Counted from the stretch's first letter, positions 14,085 through 27,690 are shown. The stretch is 64,000 nt of DNA from Hydractinia symbiolongicarpus (GCF_029227915.1 NC_079881.1:20807501-20871500); one strand, 5' to 3'. A program made the numbers and translations. The notes: a model not told the origin generated them from the letters alone.

Positions 14085-16224
14085 CTGTTTAATTTTAATT
14101 CAAGCATTTAAAATGTTCTGTTTCATGTTTCAAATATCTGTGCCTGTGATGAAATCGGAAAAAATAAACAAGTTATACATGTCATACAAAATCCTGTAAT
14201 ATTTCAAATGTAAAGTAAATAGCTGTTTCGTCATTCGTTTGTTTTGTTATAGAGAGCTTGGTAATCCATCTGCATAATTATGCCAATATTATTTAAAAAG
14301 GAATACTAAAATTTATTTTAATCCTGTTTATCGTCTGTTTCTAGGTGCGGCGCAAAAGCTTTCTTTGACCCATTGACCTTTTATAAAGACTAATGGGTGA
14401 CTATAGCACTTTAAATTTTGATTCATTCTGGCTGTAACCTCAGTGCAATGAACCGTTTAGTAATATAATGCCGATTAATTGGGCGTTTCATTTTCAAGTT
14501 CATTCCATTTAAGTAGCCGAAAACACGAAAACTAAAGAATGTAAAGTGAAAGTTTAAAAACTCAATAATCGACATTATTTATTCGTATACTCCTGTACAC
14601 ACGAGTTTTTGATTAGAATATGCTTTAAGTTAAGACCACTTTGAAAATAATACTCCACTGGTATTTCATGCAAGGAGAATAAAACAACTTTACATTATCA
14701 AACCTTTTTTCACAACTTTTTATCTAAATGAAACACCAACATTAAACGTGGCGACTTCTTCAACTACTACGACAGTTTCGGTATACATATCTTGTTTGAG
14801 ATTTGACCCAGTAAAATTTTCTGATCTATTGTTTTTAAACACGGATGCCGCTATTACGCAGTCATCTTGTCTGCAATTAATGTAATTAAAAAAGTAGAAA
14901 AAGCCAACTGAGCCACAGTCAGATTTTTTTCGATGACGAAAAAACTGTGGAAAGTAACAAAATGTTTTGGTTTTAATTTGAGAACAAGTAAGTAATCAGG
15001 TGTGGCGCCACAGGGCCCAATTTTTGCTAAGTAAAAGTTTTTTATTTTTTGCCAATAAGTGTCTCATGGAAATTGATGTCATCCAAACAGAGAATTAGGG
15101 TATCTCACTAAGTAATGCGATTTACGTGTTTTAAGACTTTAAAAATGCGTTGGCTTCTAAGGGCTTTGCCCCTGGACACCACCAGGGAATGGAGGGGGGC
15201 TTACAGCGTCCCCTGGAACCCAGCTGTTTCGGCAACTCGCTTTGGTCGTTGATTGTCACTAAAATCTCAAAATACCCCACTATAGCTAAGCACCCCCACC
15301 CCCCCACTTTGGAAATTGCGGTGCCGCCCTTTGGTAATCAATTAACTCTTAGAACGCTAACTCTTGTTGAAGATTTCTCAATTAAATTTAGTGTTACCTA
15401 AAATTTAAAAAGCTGTTATTCGGTAAAATCTTCAAAATAGGTTTGTTGTGGCTCATTTGAGTAGGATGGGAGAGTCAAACGTGGACGGACACACAAGTTA
15501 GGGTCAATACCTAAATAATTAAAATCTAACTTGCAATAATTTTGATGCATCCTGCAGACTAATTTGTTTAATTACTGATAACAATTAGTAGGTAATAAGT
15601 AAATTGTGATTTGTTATATAACGATACAATGTTCGGCAAAAAAATTGAGAAAAAGGCAACCTTTGCTAAGAGTTTCTTAAAGAAATAAGTTGAGATCTTA
15701 AGTTTTTAGTCCAACATTGACAAGTGAACTTTAAGAAGTTCGAAATATGTGAGAGTAATATAGAATACTTTAAATTGCACTGCCAACATAATTGCTAAGC
15801 TCAAAATAGAATCACTTAGCAATCCGGCTTCTTCGGGAATGATTCAGCCCTAATCCCATGTTCAAATTTTTTCAATATTTACTTTTTATCGGTGTATTGC
15901 AGAGCAGAACGTTTGCTCTGAAAACATTTTTTTGTTGTTTATAAGATTTAGTTTATAATACTACCTTTTCTTTTGTTTATCATACCAGTATCAAGGAGTT
16001 ACACAAATCTTTTTAAAAAACAAGATTATTTTTTCAAAAATGAACGATTTGCATACCGAATACAATAAGGACTAATTTTTTGAATTTATTTTGAAATTGT
16101 CATGGTACCAAAATAAATCCCTGGTTCCCTGCAAGTGGGTAGGTGTCACGGAAGAGGTGATTAATAATGACTATTGTCTTTATTATGCTAATATTAATGT
16201 GCCCACGTGGTGACTAATTTCTTC

Positions 16225-16471
16225 AGTGATATATATTCAGCCACATCTAAAAAATAGGCTAAGTTCTTCATTCCCTGGCTGGACAACAGAACTAGGTAAG
16301 GTTTTGTTACTTGCAAATTTAAAGATTATTTTTTTCATAATTTTTTTTTAGAGATTTCTTTCTTTAGAGTCTTCAATTACGATGCTTAAACAGGTCAGTT
16401 ACGATATAAACAGATTGGCTTTAGAATTCTTCAACTGAATTGTGTTGAATATATAGATAAGACCACAAACA
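16225..16471 (+). promoter_or_regulatory. Putative promoter and 5' untranslated exons of the FZ-domain gene
   Basis: A TATATAT run (16229-16235) lies about 20 nt downstream of a CACGTG E-box (16204-16209). It is followed by a possible first exon ending ACTAG|GTAAGG (donor at 16296). The coding first exon is preceded by a possible acceptor TATAG at 16452-16456. A TAG in frame with the ATG at 16472 sits at that acceptor, so the ORF cannot begin further upstream in genomic sequence. All of this is inferred from motif spacing only. Confidence 0.35.
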
Positions 16472-19400
16472 ATGGTTTCTAAAATTTGGTCCAAAATTTT
16501 GCTTTTTGGTGGTTTGTGGGTAATCGGTAGGATGATTCTCTTTTCTTGTCATATTTGCATACTAGCATAAGTGCTTAAGTAAAACTTGATGTTGATGTTC
16601 TTAGTAAATTGCCGAATGAACGTGAAGCAATGTGAAGAATACAAAGGAAAGATATGTGATCAACTTGATTATGACGAGAAGAATCAAACTATCCTCGTTT
16701 ATGTTCATCAACAATACAGCCAAGATGAAATTGAGAAACATTTAAAAAAAATGTTGAACAAGCTAGAAGAGCACCCATATGTGTCCTGTGTCACTCTCAT
16801 TAAACAAGTTCTTTGTCACCGTCTCTTTCCTGTTTGTCGTCAAAAACAAGGAAAAGCATACAGCGTCCAACAAACTTGCAGACAGGATTGTGAAAAGGCA
16901 AAGAATTCGGTTTGTTATTCTGCAGTAAAAGATATTCCAGAGCTATCAGAAAGACTGTTGGGTGTTAGTTGCATGACATTGCCTTTTGTGCGCTGTCTTC
17001 ATTTGGATATTCCAAGTTAGTACATTTTAGCTGTTTTAGAAATTGCAGATATGCTATTATTGTGGAAAAAAATATAAGAAGAACACGAGCGCTAAAGTCC
17101 AAATTAGATTCTTGTTTCTCTCAACCAGCGATAATAATTGTGTTGAAAAAATAAAATGGTCACTGAATGTCACGTTCTTCCATTTAGCATTATATTTTGT
17201 CTGGGGTCAGCTTAAAATAGTGTCTGAAAAAGTGCTAACTTTCCAATTTGAGACGTATGACCTTACCGAAGTCTTAATATTATCTTATCTCTGGATATAT
17301 GCACGTTTTCTTAATTGATATTAATCTATGCAAAATGGGATTTAATATCTCCATCTAATTGCGCATAGATACCATTCAAAACACAAAAACTTGTGCAACG
17401 CAGCATATATAGCTAATTTCAGTATTTTTTATAGGCACACAGATAACTGCTGAATATTCATGTCAATTAGGAAACTACCAAGTTGGTAAGGAATAACAAT
17501 GACGATTTTATACAATCCCTTTTTTATGACATTCCACTAGCATACTGATCAAACTTAAAAACTCGTTTGTCATAAAATGTTTGACTCATTTACAGATTTA
17601 CAGATTTATGATAAAGCAAATTAAGAAAACAGACGGTTCAAACGACAATTACTAGCGTCAGATTTTTATCATCACATACATTTGTATATCATGTCAATTT
17701 GTATATCCTGGAAATTAAAAACTGTAACTTTAACGGTTCCATTATATTCCTCCTAACCTAAACGCTAAAGAGTTTTTCAAACTTTGTTAAACTGTACGCA
17801 AGTTTTCTCCCAAAGGGGTGCTTTTGCTTTAAAAAATTAGATCCGGATGAACGATTTATATATCTTTTTTGTACATTCCTTTACAGTCATCAGTAAAAAT
17901 AGCTATATTACGTTTCTTGTAGGATCTACGTTGGAAAAAGTAAATATACTTCGCAACTCTCTACCATTATCTTCTGAAAAAATTTCATACAAAAAATACT
18001 CAGTAGCTAGTGCGGCTAATTGCCAACGAACAAGATGTGTTCGGACAGAAACCGTTTTGTCACACCTTCTAAAAGATTTAAAAATAAACAAAATCAGACA
18101 ATTAAGAAATCTGATCATCGAAAAACAAAAAAACAGATTTATAAATGGTTACTGTTACAGAAACTGCTCTACAAAATCTGGATATATCCAGCTATTTAAA
18201 ACAAGAATTGGAAACATAAAACAATATATGATTGATAAATATTTAACTTTAAGTAATATGGATGTATACATTGAAAAAAGCACGGATGGTGTGTCTGTCA
18301 CGGGTAAAGGTGTTTATAATCTCTGCAATCTCTGCGGTACATTATTTCGATATAACTTGTGGCCTGAAAAAAATGGGATCACAATTATGCATTCAATATC
18401 TAATCAAGCAATACATATGTTGGTTATTGAACTTTCACACCGATTAAAACCATTTCCTCGTGAAATAGAAGCAATTTTAACATACAAACTAAAAGTCATA
18501 CAAACACTAAATCTCACCAATCCAACCTGGTCTATAGTCTGGCACGAAGGAAAGAGATTATCAGCTTTCAAAGGAGTTTCAACATTACTATTTGAAGAAG
18601 AGAGCATTTCGAATGCAAAAACTGAATTAATGATAGGCGCAGACTTGAGATTTTGGTTGGTAAAGGTAACACTGAAGTTAAATCTAGATCAAATACTACG
18701 TTCAATACTTCCAGTTGCCATAGAGTTCGTCCCCTTTATTAACAAAAGATGGTTTACCGAGCTTCCTGTTGACCAGGTATAATTTTTAAATCTTCTATCT
18801 TTTTTACTTCTGGAACCATTAAGGGAAATACTTTTCTTAAAAATAAACAGACACATCTTTTGACCAGGTACAATTTTTAAGTCTTTCACCATTTATCCTT
18901 TTGGAAACGTTAAGAGGCATTACGAATTTGTATCAGCTTCTTATGATTATTTCTCAATAAAATAAAAAAATGATAAATCACCAATATCCATATTTAAGAG
19001 CATTTTCCACTCCCTTCTAAGCGTATGTTCTGTTAAGATGTTAAGAAGCACAAATTAGTAATTACAAATTCATATTCATATTTAATATCACAAGAGACAA
19101 ATACTATTTTTTGTAAAGGTCGAGTATACATTTGCTACTGATGGTGTCGACGTTTCAACAACAGAGTACCTTAAACAACACTACTCCCTGTATAAGGATT
19201 TTCAAGATGGAAAAATACATCGAGGTATGCGCATCAAATTTCAAGGTAGAACGAGAAGACCGAAGACAAATGCGATCGAGTTGCCTTTGCTGGAAGATGA
19301 GACGCTGTTTCAGGTTGCAATTGATGTTGATAAGAATGAGAATACAATGTTTGAAGCACAATTTGAAGAAGATTCAACAGTTTCATGTGTCAGTAAAATG

Positions 19401-21164
19401 GTATGTCTATAGTAAATGTATTTAGGAATTAAAAAATATTAGTCCATAAATGTGCAAGAGGTGCTAAAAAGGTTTCGTTCTTAGTTTTCTCATTAAAACA
19501 GGTGAATTTAAATTTTAATGATCTGTGTTCTTCGATGGGTTGTGCAAAAAAAAGGAGAACTTTATAAAGCAGACAACACGGGGACTACAAACAGGTTCCA
19601 ATATAGAAAGTATCTGATATAAAAATTTCTGCAAATGTTTCCTATGACTTTCTTTAAGGTAAATGCTCCAAAATGACATGGTGCCCTAAAACATAATTTT
19701 TTTTTTTAAATGTTAATTTTTTCTGCACTATTCACTTAAAGGTTTATCTATTGCTACGCTTTTATATCACTAAGTAGTTTTGCAACTATCAGGATGTTAT
19801 GAATGTTCCGCTCCAAGGAACATTCATAACATAGCTATACACTTGTTTTTCTGCATTGTATAACCACCGTCTATAATGTAATTATATGTTATAGGCAAAT
19901 CGTCGACATTGGAATAATTTCATCAGAAGAATAAAAACAATGCAAAGAAAATCAAATCATGCTGAAAACGCTATAATCAAAACACAAGCAGAATGCGAGC
20001 ATTGTTGCGATTCAAATGCTTATACCTTACTTTCAATCAAAGGCAACACTTATCAAGAACATAGATTTTTACTGACACGAGAAATAAATTACTTTGTAGA
20101 TTGTGAGGTTAGAATATCTGTAAAAAATACAATTTATAAATATGTTATAAAGAAATATAAAGTTTACACCTTGTAAATAGGAGATAAATTTCGTTTATTG
20201 GACAGTTTTTTTGCTTTGACTGAGGATGCCATACAACATAAATTATCTGGAACTACTCTTAAAACAGCATAGCAAAACATGGTCAAACTCGTTCATGATT
20301 GCTGTTTTACAATGAAATTATAAAAAACCTGACAAATCCATATCTCTTAAATATTCCAAAGCAAAACGTTTATATATTTCATTTAGAAAATAATTATATG
20401 TTGTCTATCTCTAGGGTGTAAATTTTAACGTTTATCACTCACGGTAACTATAATGTTTTGGAAAATGACTACATAATTTCGGAATCAGTGCTACATTCTG
20501 ACTCTCTCAATACTTTGGAGAACAACATCACTAACTATAGCTTTTTTTAGAGTTCTAATGATTGAAGATTACCTTCAAACAAATAGAAACTTTGTTAATT
20601 ATTTCACTTTATTTCAATTTATACTATATGCACATTTATTTAACATACATGTAAGATACCAAGATATATTTTTATCCATAGCAAATTGCAGACAGAATGT
20701 AAAGTATAGTGCACAAATAAATACCATTGCTTATCTCTCTCTGCTAATATTTGTAAACAATGCTCTTCGCTGTTAAACTGTCGTTCATGGAAAGCTTAGT
20801 AAGAGGAAGATGATTGTGGAAGTGGAAAATATTCTTCTTTTACTACTCAGATAAAATCCATATAAAAAAGCATAGTGATTATCTCCGATAAGCCCGAGAC
20901 TTTTTAAGATATCGTATCAAATAACGTTAAAAAGTAACTTGTTTCGTTGACTGTTTAGGAAAAGTTTAAGAGGGGTCTTTTGAACTGTTTAAGATGTCCA
21001 GCTTAAATAAAGTCAACTGTAACTATTTCTTTACTCTAGGTTGTTTTGACTTATTTTACTTTGTTTTCCCAAGGTAAAATAACTCACGAAAATATATCTT
21101 TTTCTTTCAGTCGTTTGGTACTGAGCAAGCAGCAACTGTAAGTTGTGCAAAACGTGTAGAATGA
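16472..21164 (+). CDS. Secreted protein with a Frizzled-type cysteine-rich domain, seven exons
   Basis: I infer coding exons 16472-16526, 16605-17015, 17435-17485, 17923-18776, 19119-19400, 19895-20107 and 21111-21164. Each intron has a GT donor and an AG acceptor, the phases match, and the total is 1920 nt (639 aa plus TGA). Residues 1-18 are hydrophobic (MVSKIWSKILLFGGLWVI), a likely signal peptide. Residues 28-149 hold ten cysteines (28, 36, 80, 89, 96, 110, 114, 122, 141, 149) in an FZ pattern starting CEEYKGKIC, with VLCHRLFPVC and CRQDC; the C-x2-Y-x-G-x2-C opening resembles ROR-type FZ domains. FZ domains bind Wnt-type ligands. Residues 173-639 match nothing I recognise; no clear transmembrane helix or kinase motif follows. 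The last exon could instead be internal (ACT|GTAAGT). Function beyond the FZ domain is unknown. Confidence 0.7.
19794..19832. repeat. Perfect 16-bp hairpin inside intron 5 of the FZ gene
   Basis: ATGTTATGAATGTTCC (19794-19809) pairs perfectly with GGAACATTCATAACAT (19817-19832) around a 7-nt loop. It lies in the 19401-19894 intron. It may be a small foldback insertion; no role is evident. Confidence 0.6.
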
Positions 21165-21206
21165 TTTATGTCCCGTCGCCTCTTAAGCAGCAAGTACTCA
21201 TATTTT

Positions 21207-21357
21207 GTAGAAAGTCGTTAGCCCGTGGAAAAAATCCACGGGTTTGCCCGTCCTTTTTATACCACATTGCGTGCGACTCCCTACTTGCGCAGCTAAGCTA
21301 CCATTTTGCGTGACAGACAGACGGACGGACAGACGTATACGGGTATTATAATATAGA
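21207..21357 (-). mobile_element. Non-autonomous Helitron-like element, copy B
   Basis: Read on the - strand it starts TCTATATTATAATACCCGTA after an A (21358), contains the GTCC/GTCT-rich tract and GTGACGCAAAATGGTAGC, and ends with a hairpin (AACCCGTGG/CCACGGGCT arms) and AACGACTTT. It is a close match in inverted orientation to the copy at 28293-28442; the terminal CTAG has decayed to CTTT. It lies 43 bp past the stop codon of the FZ gene. Confidence 0.7.
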
Positions 21358-21364
21358 TATAAAC

Positions 21365-24300
21365 AGAATAAAGGCTCGTTTTCATTCGACTGTATATTTC
21401 GCTTTAGCTTTCGCTTTTGAAGCTTTTTTTCCATTGTGCTTCAGTTTACTCACGCGCGAAATTTAAAAAATAATTGGCTACTGCTGTAAACAAAAGATTA
21501 ATTTTATTCTCTAAACTAAAACTATCTTTTTTGTCTGTTATAATTAAACGTCGAAGATAAAAAAAGAGAGAATGTTTTAAAGAAAAAAGAAATGTGGATC
21601 AGAAACCTGTTTTCAAGAGAGACGTTGGAAAGGGTTGTATGCAATTTTGACAAAAGACCTCATGTTAAGTTCCCAAGCAGTAATACACATGTTTTGGTCA
21701 TATTAAGACTTCAGTGGTAGTATTCCATAAACATGGATATGATTCTATATCCAGGATAAAGCTTTCAGTATCATAATCATCTTCAGGTCTTATTGCTGCA
21801 ACATCAACAGTAGTTTCTTCGTTAGAATTGTTTGGTTGTTGCTTCAAAATTTAATGATAGAGCATATTCATTTCAAGTTCATTTTCGTCTAAAGAAACAC
21901 TCTTCGTTGTTCGCCATTTTTAGTTTTGTTATTGTTTATGTTTTTTAAATTTTGCTGACGAATGGCAAAATTACGTAATAGTTTAAAAGTTTAAAATACT
22001 CAGTTATAATTTGCAATTTCTTGCTAGATAGAAAAACAACGACGCTAAAAGTAGAATGAATTTAACTTTGACGCTGAGCTCAAGATCTGCTTTCGAGCAC
22101 AAAAATATTTTTTGACAAAAGCGTTTGTTTAATTTACAAATTTGATTACGAAATAGTCATGGGTTATTACCTTTTATTGTTATCTCAATGCATTTTATAT
22201 CAATAAATTCACAGGAAAGTTACGGCAATTAACCATGTCATTTAAATCGTTGTATACTTTATTTAAAAACAAAAGCAATTGATGATGAGAAACAGAAGTA
22301 TTCTATTTTAAACACTTCCATGTCTATAAATGGATATTTCCACGGGTTAGACCTACGAAATCTTAAGGACATTATGATGAAAAGGTTATGAAAATTGATT
22401 ATCATTTTCTCTTCTTAACCCCCTGGTCAATGCAAGCGGGCAATACGGGTTTGTAGGCTTTGGATTGACTTATCGCTCTTGACGATAGACTAGCAGGAAA
22501 AACAAGTGTCAAGAAATATTGGAAATAATGTTATATCTAATTCCTACAATACATTACCTGCCGAAAAACATTTCATAGAATAGAAAAAACATGTCAAGTT
22601 TTACTGTTAAAGTATTCGGATGGATCATCAAAATTCTGTCGGAAAGCTTCTTTGCGTTCATACCTCCATTGGCGCGGGCCCCGATTTTTACGAACCTGCG
22701 TTTTTCGGTTAGACGCCCCTTAATTTCGGAATAATTTCGGAATTGCGCCAGAACCGGATAAATGAAAAACATGCTACGGAGGTCATTTCAGTTTGGAAGT
22801 GCTGGTGTCAAGTTTGCAGATCTGTTTGACCTTTTTATCATCTTTATCTCTATCTCTCTAATAAAATCAAAACAGTTTGATTTTATTAGATCAATTTTCA
22901 AACACTGTCCTTGGTCTTGAACTGCTCCGGAACATGCTCAAACAGCCAGGAATCCTCTTCAACAACCCTTATGCATATGTTTTAAAGCTTGAACTAGCTT
23001 ATTTCTCTTTATACACATTCTCATGTAGGGCAACCTGAACAAGCGGTCATAGCTGAGTAGGGACTTTCCCTTTCTCAACTTTATCGTGAAGCTCGGCATG
23101 ATACTGTCGCTATGCATGGGTGAACATGGTCAAACCGTTCTAATTTGAAAAATTAAAAAAGACTTGTTTCCAGGCAGCGAGCGATTCGATGTTTACAAGA
23201 TTGCATGGATACTCGAGATGGAGTGTCAAAGAAGCAGATCTAAGGCGGGAGATGGGTCGATGTTCACAAATGTGCATAAAGGTGCTCCAGAACATACAAA
23301 CATCTATCTCGAAGCAATCACTCTGCAATTTTGTGGAATGTGTTGTCGTGAAATTAGTCTATTGTTACAAGATTAATGATGACAAAAAAGAAGCCGTTGT
23401 CTCAATTCATCAATAAACTTTAGACTTTTGCCAAGTTTATGCTACGGTAAAAGTTAGAAACACCTAATTTCATTTAGGGTAAGAATTATTGACTGCAGCC
23501 AAAAGTCATTTGCCTGCTTTCACTTTGTAGCCATTCTCTAGCACGCCCGTGCACCGAAATAATTCACGCCTGTGTCTGCGAAGGCGCCAACATTAGTCAT
23601 TAGCCATGCTGAAGTCGGCGACAATCATCAGATTTTAAGAGTAATCAGATTATTCACGTGACCAAAATTCGCAGGGAGATCCCCGTCGACAAAATAAAAT
23701 TGTCTTGTAAGTTTCAAGTCCTATCGAAAGTTATTATATTTTCCCGATTATAAGGATTTCGCAGAGAGTTTTAGGTGTAGTTTCGAGTAATAACCAATAT
23801 CTAAAGCTGTTAGAGGTATTGGACCGAAATATTTGGCATACATGTGCCTAATAGATAAATATTAAAACTTAGTGAGTATTATAACTATGCAGCAGAACAA
23901 AAAGAACAAAAAACCGGACCCCTTTCCCTCACCAAATAGGGTTAATGCTGTGATAAAATTTTAACAATTTGTTTTAAAGAGAAAAAAACAGACAAGGTAT
24001 AAGAGCTTGGTATGCCCACAACATTATTATTTTAGTTTAGTCACTATACCAATAAATCCTTGTACTTTTTCATGGGAAGAGGAGCATAGTTTCTTCAACT
24101 TCACTAATTTATATAAGAACATAATGATACTACTATGTGTTCTCTAGCCATATATACTTACACTTCTTTTAACATAACAACATCACTTTCTATATACAAT
24201 CTCCATCGTCGTTGATATTCACGACACCACACCTTCCTCTTCCTGAACACGCTGTTGGTACCAAGGGGACTGCGCTGTTGGTACCAAGGGGACTGGCTTC

Positions 24301-25830
24301 TGCTCAGCCTAGGTGGCCTTACTGGACTACTACCTAAACAACCATTGTCATATAATAACATCCGTTTTTTGATATACATTATATCGTCTTCTCGTTGGCG
24401 TGTCATCTTAATACATATGTACACTTGTGGCGCCAGAACTAAACAATAAAGAACAAAACAGTAACACTCTATTGCCACACATTGGGACTTGCTGTGTGTG
24501 AAGTTAAATGTGTTTTTGAAGCAGTCTTTTAATACGTCCCTTTTGATTTTTCTGTTGTTATTTCTGTTGTTAATGAATAGTCTTCCTTTCCCTTCTTGGA
24601 TAATGTGTGAGAGTTGTCTGTTGGTCTTTGACATCTTCGGATATGGTTCTGGCAGTTGTTGGTTATTTGGAAGGTACTTTGTTGAATTGCGAGATATTTC
24701 GTCTTATGGTTACATCTTTGAGTTTAAATTTCACTGTAGCCATTGAGCCTTTTCGACCGACGACGATTAGTGGCTTCGGCTTGTAGTTAGGGCTCAATTA
24801 TGAACTTTTGCCTGATGTATTAAAACTCACCTCATTGTCAGCGTGCCTTCGACTGCCTATGTATCTTTTATTTTGGTATCCTTTTGTTCCATCGTTAACC
24901 TTGGCCCTCCCAAGAAATCGTTGTCTACTTCTGTTATTGCATCTAGTAGTGCAAAAGTTGTTTTTTAGTTCAACATTAGCTCGGCTGGTAATACTTTCGT
25001 GGATGCATGTGGTGTGTTTCTGTAAGCAAATTAAAAATCTTAAATCGCAATTGTTCATTTGGCTTGCTCCAAGTGGGTAGCTTGTGCAATTTTTTTAGTT
25101 GATCTAATAAATCTCTCGGAGGCTCCGTTTGCTTGCGGTCTGTTTTTTAAACAACAACAAAAGTTTGATGAGCTCTGTGAAGTGTGATTTTGTATAACTT
25201 AATCCCCGAAATAAATTACAACCCCCCCCCCCCAAAAAAAAAAAAATACCTAACGTAGCACACAATACTTAGCTGTTTGTAAAATTAATTCAATTGCATT
25301 TATGAATTGTTGAGGTTTTAAATAAAAAATCTTCAGTTTATTGTACGTATATTTAATTTGTGTGCAAGCAATTGTGAGTGAAATGAAAATTAAAAAAAGC
25401 TGTATGACGTTTTAAAAACATGTCATTAGGAACAGTCACAGCTACACATTTCCATGCCGCGAGACTAATTATCCATAAAATGAGAACTGTTTGAAATGCC
25501 CTTACTTCCTTTTTTAATACAGAAAACGAAATACACATAACTAAACTACTTGAATTTCAAGTAAACGATAGCCTAAATAACATGATTGTATATTTATGCA
25601 TTTGAGAAACAATCAAAAGCAACATGGAAGGAGTTTGGCTGCTTTGTATGACAAAAATGAAAACAAACTCGCCGCACATATCTGTGACGGAAAACGCCGA
25701 GTTCGCTTAGCGCTGCAAGGTTATATATAAAACTTTGGTTCGTTGAGAGAAATCTCATTAAATATTACACCCAGAAGACCTGTACATTGGAGAGTCACGT
25801 GACGAAGCCTCCTCCGTTTCGAGATAAAAA
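21365..25830. other. Repeat-rich intergenic DNA
   Basis: No gene is supportable. A perfect 15-bp hairpin (22857-22871 with 22876-22890, 4-nt loop), a tandem duplication of 23 bp (about 24249-24294, core TTGGTACCAAGGGGACTG) and a poly(C)-poly(A) run (25222-25246) are visible. The - strand near 24600-24790 reads as a basic, arginine-rich stretch of the kind found at the 3' end of LTR retroelement pol genes; together with the Ty3/gypsy remnant further right this may be old retroelement sequence. Confidence 0.5.
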
Positions 25831-25834
25831 AAAG

Positions 25835-26570
25835 ACAACGGGCGCTGGGAACGACGTTGAGATTACTTCAACATCAGCCTTGTGGTAGAGATGTCTGGTC
25901 AAGTAGTCAAAAACATTTTCGTCGCTCTTCACCTGATGGACTTTGAGGTTGCCTGTAGTCGTAAGGGGAGCCTTTTAATTCTTAAAAGGACTGCCACTTT
26001 TGGGTTGTTTGAAATGTTCACCAGTGCTTTGTGATCACTATAAATGTCAAAGTATCTTCCAATTAAATAATGTCTACTTCTTTCGCAGGCGTACACTACA
26101 CTTAGACATTCCCGTTTGAATTGCGCGTAGCTTCGTCTTTCATTAAAGAACGAGCTGAATATGTTACGACCTTTGCGTCATTCTTTCAACGCGTTCTCTG
26201 TAACAACATTGCTGAGATGCCAAAAAATCTCGCGTCGGTATAGAGGAATGCTTCTTTCGTATTAATGAAATAATTCATCACTGGATGAGAACTGAGAGCT
26301 AAATTCAATTTTTTGAACGTATTATCAAATGGTTTGGTACAGTATCATTTAGTATCTTTTCTCAGAAGTTCTCTCAATGGATGTGTTACGGAATTGTAAT
26401 CATGTATGTAGGCTTTTAAGATAATTTGTAAGTCCTAAAAAGCTTCTTACCGCTTTGATATTATCAGTTTTGAGGTATTTTTGATTTCTTCCATCGTTTG
26501 TGAATTTAGCGTCATACTTTTTTTGGTAAAAACATGTCCAAAGACGCTTAGGCTCGTTTTACACTGGCCA
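25835..26570 (-). mobile_element. Degenerate Ty3/gypsy-like pol (RT C-terminus and RNase H)
   Basis: On the - strand short in-frame pieces read AVRSFLGLTNYLKS (the RT thumb region of Ty3/gypsy elements), then RYFDIYSDHKALV (RNase H catalytic Asp region), NNPKVAVLLRIKRLPLRLQ, and KSDENVFDYLTRHL (matching the 'aDyLSRhp' end of RNase H). Frameshifts and stops separate the pieces, so this is a dead copy. I could not identify LTRs or integrase. Confidence 0.65.
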
Positions 26571-27573
26571 CATTGTTTCAGGTTTAACGTTAGGTATTTT
26601 GTCGTCGAAACGGTTTAAGGTGGATTCACTATAATCAAGCAATGTTTCTCAAAACTACACTTTTCTTATGATTTTTCACACTTAACTGATGCATAACAAT
26701 AAAAAAACTGAAACAATCAAAAATCCAAAAAAATCCATAATGGCAGTCTCACAGTGGCAATTTTTGACCTCTCTATAGACAAAACCGGTCGGGTAATAAT
26801 GTCAAGACGAAAAGTCAAAATGGTTTAAAAATTAGCAAGAACTTTTAATATATTCTAATCTATGACCCAACATTATTTGTATTGCCTCTTTGTTAGAGCA
26901 TGTTTGAGACATTGTTTTCGTTGTTCACGTGTTGTGAAGAAACTTGGTTTTCTGAATGATTGAATATCAACCAAATAATTAAGGGGAACTTTTTCAACAA
27001 ACATTGTTGTGATGAAATTTGATGTCCTTATCAAATTTGTAGTTTCAGACACAGGCACTTGTGCACCCCGGAGCTGACCACAACATGACCACGATTTGAT
27101 TGCTTCGATCTTCTTGCCAAAATTCAAACTGCCTTTTTTGCCATTTGCAGGAGCGTAAAAAAAGTAAAGTACCGACCTGATAATAAAAGCATGCAAAAGA
27201 AAAAAATTGACAATAGAAAAAGGCGGCAAAAAAATTTTAGGGCTTGCTGATTGGTTATTTATTCAGAAATTGGCAGCTGCCCTAATGCTACTAAAGCGGA
27301 CAAATAAAATGAAATCTCCTCCGTATGGTATAAAAATAGTCCTTATTTTGTTGATACCGTAACACGACACTTCATCTCGCACACAAGCCGACCAAATCCC
27401 GCTATTAATAAAGAGACTATTCCTTAATCCGTTGAACATTTAATGGTAACTTCCCAGTCATAACAAAGTCAATAAATATATCGCAATTGTTATTTGTAGC
27501 CTAAAGATTCCGTGGGCGGTTTATCTTTACCTAACTTTGACCAAAAGACAGACAGCGGGTAATATAAGGGAGA

Positions 27574-27690
27574 CTAGTCGTCAACGTGTGGAATAATCCA
27601 CGGGGTCGCCCGTCCTTTATATATCGCATTCGGTGTTTTCCATAACAGACAGATCGGAAGACAAACAACGGGTAAAATAACAGAGATGGG
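27574..27690 (-). mobile_element. Helitron-like copy, 3' end intact
   Basis: On the - strand it ends GGACGGGCGACCCCGTGG, loop, CCACACGTTGACGACTAG before a T, matching the family terminus with CTAG|T. The upstream part (CTGTCTGTTATGGAAAAC region) is diverged and the TC start is not clear. Confidence 0.5.

Larger units (their letters stand above)
1..16224. other. AT-rich intergenic DNA without a supportable gene
   Basis: No reading frame here has recognisable domains, a convincing start context or matching splice partners; the open frames are short (under 100 codons, apart from one of 119 codons over a SINE) and of low complexity. The stretch holds dispersed repeats listed separately: a diverged tandem repeat near 455-757, Helitron-like end fragments near 794-825, 4351-4390 and 6962-7004, a tRNA-like segment near 6621-6690, a 23-bp tandem duplication near 7792-7837, a SINE-like segment near 13525-13640 and a hairpin at 14020-14084. 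Small unrecognised exons cannot be excluded. Confidence 0.6.

Noticed and set aside
15150-15401. 83-codon frame with Pro/Gly-rich start
   Set aside because: Crosses a C-rich simple run and has no homology I recognise or splice context.
24158-24634. 158-codon frame on the - strand
   Set aside because: Contains a recent 23-bp tandem duplication and low-complexity Arg/Lys stretches; no domain or splice partners.
26873-27229. 118-codon frame on the - strand
   Set aside because: No recognisable domain, and neighbouring DNA is mobile-element debris; left unannotated.
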